DNA of 64,000 nt, from assembly GCF_049933045.1 (NCBI RefSeq), contig NZ_CP187926.1:2418001-2482000 (forward strand), written 5' to 3'. Position 1 is the stretch's first letter; each line of letters opens with the position of its first letter. A model generated the notes under the pieces. It saw nothing but the letters and a program-made list of their open reading frames with translations. It was not told where the DNA came from and ran no database searches. Shown here one piece after another: positions 58,911 to 64,000 of the stretch. The position numbers and the translations under genes are program-made. The stretch is from Pseudocolwellia sp049933045 (GTDB lineage Bacteria; Pseudomonadota; Gammaproteobacteria; Enterobacterales; Alteromonadaceae).

Positions 58911-59243
58911 TTAGCCACAACATTTTTTGTATTTTTTCTCGCTGCCGCATGAACAAGGATCATTACGGTTAGGTGTTTTATCAAAAGTAGTGGTTACTGG
59001 TTTATTAAGAATAACGTCAAGCTCGTTGGTATTCTCGTCAACGCTACTATCTACTGTAATGTCAGCGAATAATTCGTTTTCAGCAACTAAGGCTTCTACT
59101 TCTAATTTACGTTCATCAGAAGCAACAACTAAGGTAAGAGGATTTTTCTCTGTGCCAAGTTTAACGGTGCGTTTAGTGTTAAAACCTGTTGTTACATGAT
59201 TATGTCTGGTATGAATACGCCCTTTGTAATACAGATCGTGCAT
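58911..59243 (-). CDS. SEC-C metal-binding protein, PBPRA1643 type
   Basis: The 110-residue product starts with KGRIHTRHNHVTTGFNTKRTVKLGTEKNPL, ends with the zinc-binding SEC-C motif NRNDPCSCGSEKKYKKCCG (four Cys), and matches the small PBPRA1643-type SWIM/SEC-C family found in marine gammaproteobacteria. The middle (DITVDSSVDENTNELDVIL) is acidic. Its function is unknown; SEC-C domains bind zinc and often contact ribosomes or SecB. A single gene, 83 bp upstream of topB on the same strand. Confidence 0.85.
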   Translation of the reverse strand: MHDLYYKGRIHTRHNHVTTGFNTKRTVKLGTEKNPLTLVVASDERKLEVEALVAENELFADITVDSSVDENTNELDVILNKPVTTTFDKTPNRNDPCSCGSEKKYKKCCG

Positions 59244-59474
59244 TATTTGCTCCCGCTAGTTAAAACCATAATTTAAGCGCGGCAGTATAACGCAAAGGGA
59301 TAAATAGTCGACAGGTATAATGAGGAATAAGCGATTTAAAGTAAATATCGTGCTTCTTTGAGATTTTTAACGAAAAATATCACTTAGCGCCAATATCAAT
59401 ATGAACATTGAGATCAGTATTAATATAAACAATAGCGCTGAGTGATTTTATCTTTTCTTCGGTTTTTTAACAGA

Positions 59475-62400
59475 TTAACTGTTCTTTAATGATGATGAAC
59501 GCCATAAGTAAAATAATGCAGGTAAAATTAATAGCGTTAGAATTACCGCACTTAACATGCCGCCAACCATAGGTGCTGCTATTCTACTCATTACTTCTGA
59601 TCCCGTTCCCGTGCCATATAAAATAGGCAACAAACCAACAATAATTGCTACTGCTGTCATCATTACAGGACGAACACGTAAACCTGCACCATGTAAAACA
59701 GCTTGCAGCACATCCGCTTTTGTCGTGTCTATGTTACGTTCTTGATGATCATTAAGCATTTCTTTATAAGCTTGATTAAGATAAACCAACATAATGACAC
59801 CAATTTCAACAGCGACACCTGCTAAGGCAATAAAACCAACGCCAACAGCTACCGAAAAGTTAAAGCCCTCAAGGTACATTAACCAAATACTGCCTACCAT
59901 GGCTAAAGGTAAAGTACCCATGATCATCGCGACTTCAATCACATTTCTAAAGTTTAGATATAGTAAGATGATGATAATGAATAAGGTTAATGGCACAACG
60001 TAAGCTAACTTAGCTTTAGCACGTTGCATATATTCATACTGCCCTGCCCATGCAATTGAATAACCTGCAGGAAGTTTTAGTTTATCTGCAACAACTTTCT
60101 GTGCAGCTTCAACATAAGTACCTATATCTACACCTTCGATATCAACAAACGACCAACCGTTTAAACGTGCATTTTCAGATTTGATCCCTGGCGGTCCATC
60201 TTCAATAAATACATTAGCGACATCGCCTAATGAAATACGCTGTCCTGTAGGTGTAACAACCGGCAGCAGAGATATTTTCTCAGGTGAATCACGGTAATCT
60301 TGAGGATAACGTAAATTTACGGGATAACGATCTAGCCCTTCAACTGTGTTTGTTACATTAATACCACCAATAGCAGTTGATATAACTTGCTGTATCTCAG
60401 CTATATTTAACCCATAACGTGCAGCCTTCGCGCGTTGAATATCAATTTTCACATAACGTCCGCCAGCAACACGCTCTGAATAAACAGATGCCGTACCAGG
60501 AACATCTTGCAGGATAACTTCTAGCTGCTTCCCTATATCTTGAATAACAGAAAGATCAGCCCCTGCTACTTTTATCCCAACAGGTGTTTTGATGCCTGTG
60601 GCTAACATATCAATTCGAGTTTTTATTGGCATAACCCACGCATTAGTCACACCAGGTAATTTAACCAGTGCGTCTAATTCTGCTTTCAAACTTTCAGGTG
60701 TAACGCCAGCTCTCCATTGATCTTGCGGTTTAAACTGAATAAAGGTTTCAATCATAGTTAATGGTGCAGGATCGGTAGCGGTTTCTGCCCGTCCCATTTT
60801 ACCAAATACCGTTTTAACTTCTGGTACTGTTTTGATCAACTTATCGGTTTGTTGCAATAATTGTCGAGCTTGCCCGATAGATATTCCAGGGTACGTTGTT
60901 GGCATATACATTAAATCGCCTTCATCGAGCGGTGGAATAAATTCACTGCCAATTTTATTTAATGGATATATTCCAATAGCCAGTACAACTAAGGCTACTA
61001 ATAACGTGATTTTAGGAAAACGTAACACTGTTTTTAAAGCAGGCATATAAAGATAGGTTAAAAATCTATTTACTGGATTTTTATGCTCTGGTAATACTTT
61101 GCCGCGAATAAAGTAGCCCATAAGAACAGGAACTAAAGTAATAGCTAATGCAGCAGAAGCAGCCATGGCATAAGTTTTAGTAAAAGCTAATGGCGCAAAC
61201 ATTCGCCCTTCTTGTGCTTCTAAGGTAAATACAGGGATAAAACTAACAGTAATGATCATCAAACTGAAAAATAATGCAGGTCCAACTTCACTGGCTGAAT
61301 CAATAACCACTTGCCAGCGGTTTTCATTGGTTAATTTTTTTCCTTGAGATGTTAGCTTTTCCATATGCTTATGCATGTTTTCTATCATGACGATCGCTCC
61401 ATCTATCATGGCACCAATCGCAATCGCAATACCACCAAGCGACATAATGTTAGCGTTAAGTCCTTGAAAATGCATAACGATAAAAGCTGTTAAAATTCCC
61501 ACAGGTAAACTTACAATAGCAACCAAAGATGAACGCACATGAAACAGAAAAATAATACAAACTAAAGCGACAACACCAAACTCTTCTAGCAGTTTGAAAC
61601 CTAAGTTATTTACCGCGCGTTCTATTAATGCTGAACGATCGTAAACAGGAACAATTTCAACGCCTTCAGGCAGTCCTTTTTTAAGTTCTTCAAGTTTTGC
61701 TTTTACGCGATTAATTACCTGTTGAGCATTTTCACCAAAGCGCATAACCACAATGCCACCAACAGTTTCACCTTCACCATTAAGTTCGGCAATACCTCGA
61801 CGCATTTGTGGACCTGTACCAATATCCGCGACATCTTTTAACAGCAAAGGTGTACCATTTTCGTTAACACCTAAGGGAATATTTTCTAAATCATCAATAC
61901 TTTTTAAATAACCTGTCGCTCGCACCATGTATTCGGCTTCAGCCATCTCGATAACTGAAGCACCAATTTCTTGATTACCTTGTTGAATAGCCCTTTGAAT
62001 AAGAGAAAGCGGAATACCAAAAGCGCGGAGCTTTTCAGGATCAACATTGACTTGATATTGCTTAACCATACCGCCTAAAGCGGTAACTTCTGATACACCT
62101 GAAAGGGTTTGTAACTCATATTTTAAAAACCAATCTTGTAAACTGCGTAGCTCACTTAAATCATGTTGTCCTGTTTTATCGATAAGCGCATATAAATAAA
62201 CCCAACCGACACCAGTGGCATCAGGACCTAATTGAGATTTAGCATTACTAGGCAAATTAGGCACAACCTGACTTAAATATTCAAGTACGCGTGAACGAGC
62301 CCAATATAAGTCGGTATCTTCATCAAAAATCACATAAACATACGAATCACCGAAAAAAGAATAACCTCGCACAGTAACAGCACCAGGTACTGACAACATA

Positions 62401-62615
62401 GCGGTAGTCATAGGGTAAGTTACTTGCTCTTCCACCACTTGCGGTGCTTGACCTGGATAACTTGTTTTTATTATTACTTGCACATCAGACAAGTCTGGCA
62501 AGGCATCAATCGGGGTTTTATTAACAGAATATAACCCTGCAGCCACCAATAAACAGGTCGCTAGTAACACAAAAAATCTATTTCCAACGGACCAACGAAT
62601 TATAGAAGCAATCAT
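59475..62615 (-). CDS. cusA: heavy-metal efflux RND pump, CusA/CzcA family
   Basis: The 1046-residue inner-membrane proton antiporter forms the core of a tripartite Cu(I)/Ag(I) (or similar) exporter. MIASIIRWSVGNRFFVLLATCLLVAAGLY opens in a first helix; PIDALPDLSDVQVIIKTSYPGQAPQVVEEQVTYP is the HME-RND porter signature. The central helices carry GGIAIAIGAMIDGAIVMIENMHKH, the proton relay region. The methionines that CusA uses for Cu(I) can be matched in part (for example TRIDMLATGIKTP, and Met-rich stretches). Length matches CusA (1047). It follows cusB by 17 bp, one operon. Confidence 0.94.
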   Translation of the reverse strand: MIASIIRWSVGNRFFVLLATCLLVAAGLYSVNKTPIDALPDLSDVQVIIKTSYPGQAPQVVEEQVTYPMTTAMLSVPGAVTVRGYSFFGDSYVYVIFDEDTDLYWARSRVLEYLSQVVPNLPSNAKSQLGPDATGVGWVYLYALIDKTGQHDLSELRSLQDWFLKYELQTLSGVSEVTALGGMVKQYQVNVDPEKLRAFGIPLSLIQRAIQQGNQEIGASVIEMAEAEYMVRATGYLKSIDDLENIPLGVNENGTPLLLKDVADIGTGPQMRRGIAELNGEGETVGGIVVMRFGENAQQVINRVKAKLEELKKGLPEGVEIVPVYDRSALIERAVNNLGFKLLEEFGVVALVCIIFLFHVRSSLVAIVSLPVGILTAFIVMHFQGLNANIMSLGGIAIAIGAMIDGAIVMIENMHKHMEKLTSQGKKLTNENRWQVVIDSASEVGPALFFSLMIITVSFIPVFTLEAQEGRMFAPLAFTKTYAMAASAALAITLVPVLMGYFIRGKVLPEHKNPVNRFLTYLYMPALKTVLRFPKITLLVALVVLAIGIYPLNKIGSEFIPPLDEGDLMYMPTTYPGISIGQARQLLQQTDKLIKTVPEVKTVFGKMGRAETATDPAPLTMIETFIQFKPQDQWRAGVTPESLKAELDALVKLPGVTNAWVMPIKTRIDMLATGIKTPVGIKVAGADLSVIQDIGKQLEVILQDVPGTASVYSERVAGGRYVKIDIQRAKAARYGLNIAEIQQVISTAIGGINVTNTVEGLDRYPVNLRYPQDYRDSPEKISLLPVVTPTGQRISLGDVANVFIEDGPPGIKSENARLNGWSFVDIEGVDIGTYVEAAQKVVADKLKLPAGYSIAWAGQYEYMQRAKAKLAYVVPLTLFIIIILLYLNFRNVIEVAMIMGTLPLAMVGSIWLMYLEGFNFSVAVGVGFIALAGVAVEIGVIMLVYLNQAYKEMLNDHQERNIDTTKADVLQAVLHGAGLRVRPVMMTAVAIIVGLLPILYGTGTGSEVMSRIAAPMVGGMLSAVILTLLILPALFYLWRSSSLKNS

Positions 62616-62632
62616 AAATATAAACTCCTAAA

Positions 62633-64000
62633 TTAGTGGTGTGAATGATCAATGACAGGCTTGTCATTAGACATTGGGTCATTAAGCATTTGCTCTTTAG
62701 GCGTTAAGCCATTAGACATTTGCTCATCAAGGACTTTAGTATCAGGTACTTCAATATCTATAATCTGATAACCGCCCGCAGATTTTTTGTTTATTTTAAC
62801 GCGAACATGTCGACCTTCTGTTAGCTGAGAAAAATCTACCGCATCTATAGCCGTAAAATCCATAGTCATTTCTGGCCAGCTCCATTCAGGAATAGGATCA
62901 TGAATAAGGGTTAACATTCTATGATCAGCCATCGTGCTTTCTACTTGAGCGTTTACCCAAACGGATGATGGTTCATAAGTTTCGTCTTCAATGTTTTCAG
63001 GTTCCATACGTTTAAAGTCAGATGTTTTACTTGATTCAGAATCCAATAAGAATTGAGCTGAGCTTACAACACTTTCACCTTCAACTAAGCCTGCTAATAT
63101 TTCAACGCTGTTTTGATTATAGCGCCCAACTTTAACTTCAATAGACTTATAATTACCTTCACCTAATGCAAGAACAACACGATTTTGTGTGCCCGTTCTG
63201 ATCAGTGCTTCTTTCGGGATAAGTAGCGCACTTTCATTACCTGAGGTTTGAATAGTAATTTGTCCAAACATGTTAGGTTTAAGTTCGTTGTTGGTATTAT
63301 CAAATCGTAAACGTGCAATTGCTGTTCTAGTTTTAGGGTTGAGCATGGGATGTATGTGTTCGACTTTTCCTTGCCACTCTTTATTAGGTAAATAATCTAA
63401 CGTCATCACAACATCATTACCCATAGCCAGTAACGAAGATTGACGTTCGAATACTTCTGCTTTTACCCACACTTGGCTCAAATCTATAATTGATAGCATC
63501 ATGGTTTCAGGTTTAACAAAAACACCTTCTCTGATCGCTAAGCTTTCAACAACACCACTTTGTATGGCATAGAAAGTCACATTCTGTTGAATTTTGCGTG
63601 TAGCACGTAATTTTTCAATCGCTTGATTAGGTAAGTGTAATGCTGCTAAACGATTTTTAGCTGCACTAATAAGTCGATTATTCTTACGATCTAATGCCAG
63701 TAAGAATTCTTCTTGTGCATTTACCAATTCAGGAGAATAAATATCGTATAAGGCTTGGCCTTTTGTAACAGGGTCGCCTACAGCTGAGATATAAAGCTTT
63801 TCAATCCAGCCTTGCACACGAGAATGAACATTAACCAGTTGTTCTTCGTTGTAAGTGACATAGCCAACAGTATTTATTATCGAATTTAAAGGTTTTATTT
63901 CTGCTTGAGCGATCCTTACCCCTAAGTTATTTTCAACATTGGAAGAAATGCGGATTGTACCAGCACCTTCATCAGGACCTGCGCCGTCGTCATCATAAAC
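62633..64000 (-). CDS. cusB: RND efflux adaptor CusB with C-terminal CusF-like domain, cut by window edge
   Basis: Periplasmic adaptor linking CusA to an outer-membrane channel. The frame stays open to the window end; 64000 reads VYDDDGAGPDEGAGTIRIS..., so the true start is outside. Visible: SSNVENNLGVRIAQAEIKP and GYVTYNEEQLVNVHSRVQGWIEKLY (barrel/lipoyl), the helical hairpin SPELVNAQEEFLLAL, EGVFVKPETMMLSI (lipoyl half) and the barrel ITIQTSGNESALLIPKEAL. Residues about 280-370 of the visible chain form a CusF domain (PEWSWPEMTMDF with the Trp and two Met that hold Cu(I)/Ag(I)), normally a separate chaperone. A Met/Asn-rich linker and HSHH end follow. Confidence 0.92.
   Translation of the reverse strand, partial: VYDDDGAGPDEGAGTIRISSNVENNLGVRIAQAEIKPLNSIINTVGYVTYNEEQLVNVHSRVQGWIEKLYISAVGDPVTKGQALYDIYSPELVNAQEEFLLALDRKNNRLISAAKNRLAALHLPNQAIEKLRATRKIQQNVTFYAIQSGVVESLAIREGVFVKPETMMLSIIDLSQVWVKAEVFERQSSLLAMGNDVVMTLDYLPNKEWQGKVEHIHPMLNPKTRTAIARLRFDNTNNELKPNMFGQITIQTSGNESALLIPKEALIRTGTQNRVVLALGEGNYKSIEVKVGRYNQNSVEILAGLVEGESVVSSAQFLLDSESSKTSDFKRMEPENIEDETYEPSSVWVNAQVESTMADHRMLTLIHDPIPEWSWPEMTMDFTAIDAVDFSQLTEGRHVRVKINKKSAGGYQIIDIEVPDTKVLDEQMSNGLTPKEQMLNDPMSNDKPVIDHSHH

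Overview
The window comes from an AT-rich marine gammaproteobacterium of the order Alteromonadales, most like Colwelliaceae (Colwellia or Thalassotalea). That placement is inferred from protein wording, the rlmE-ftsH-folP-glmM-tpiA-secG-tRNA-Leu gene order, a laminarin-type polysaccharide locus and rRNA sequence style. No search was run.

Layout. 1-7.3 kb is a conserved housekeeping block on the minus strand: rlmE, ftsH, folP, glmM, tpiA, secG and tRNA-Leu(GAG), with yhbY divergent. 7.3-11.5 kb is accessory: an SDR oxidoreductase, a PepSY membrane protein gene broken twice (a 13-bp tandem duplication at its start and an IS200-type insertion), a small secreted protein and an SRPBCC protein. 11.7-17.5 kb is the most unusual part. 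Four near-identical tandem cassettes each carry a sigma70-like promoter, a UCCCC-loop hairpin and an intrinsic terminator, so they look like a family of about 95-nt small RNAs. One cassette was split by an IS3-family element (IS407 group), two decayed copies follow, and then come two paralogous secreted proteins whose promoters have the same -35/17 bp/-10 layout as the small RNAs.

17.5-22 kb holds rhlE, a PAS-GAF-GGDEF-EAL protein and a flavin reductase-like protein. 22.2-34.2 kb is a beta-glucan (probably laminarin) utilisation locus: GH3 lipoprotein, MFS sugar transporter, TonB-dependent receptor, a frameshifted GH16 lipoprotein with three WDCCGG repeats, and a LytTR/LytS-type two-component pair. 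34.5-49 kb carries yehS, an ogt/ada-alkA alkylation repair pair, dadA-dadX, a 361-bp MITE-like palindromic element touching the avtA stop codon, a chemoreceptor with a separate NIT-like sensor protein, a frameshifted phosphotransferase, an EamA transporter, mtfA and ybiT.

49.4-55.4 kb is a complete rRNA operon on the minus strand (16S, tRNA-Ile only, 23S, 5S) with two promoters and boxB/boxA leader signals. 55.8-64 kb holds a frameshifted YkgJ-type gene, a small coiled-coil protein, topB, a SEC-C protein, and cusA with the larger part of cusB, which carries a fused CusF domain.

Three genes have single small indels in or next to short runs (GH16, phosphotransferase, YkgJ). They could be real pseudogenes or residual sequencing errors.
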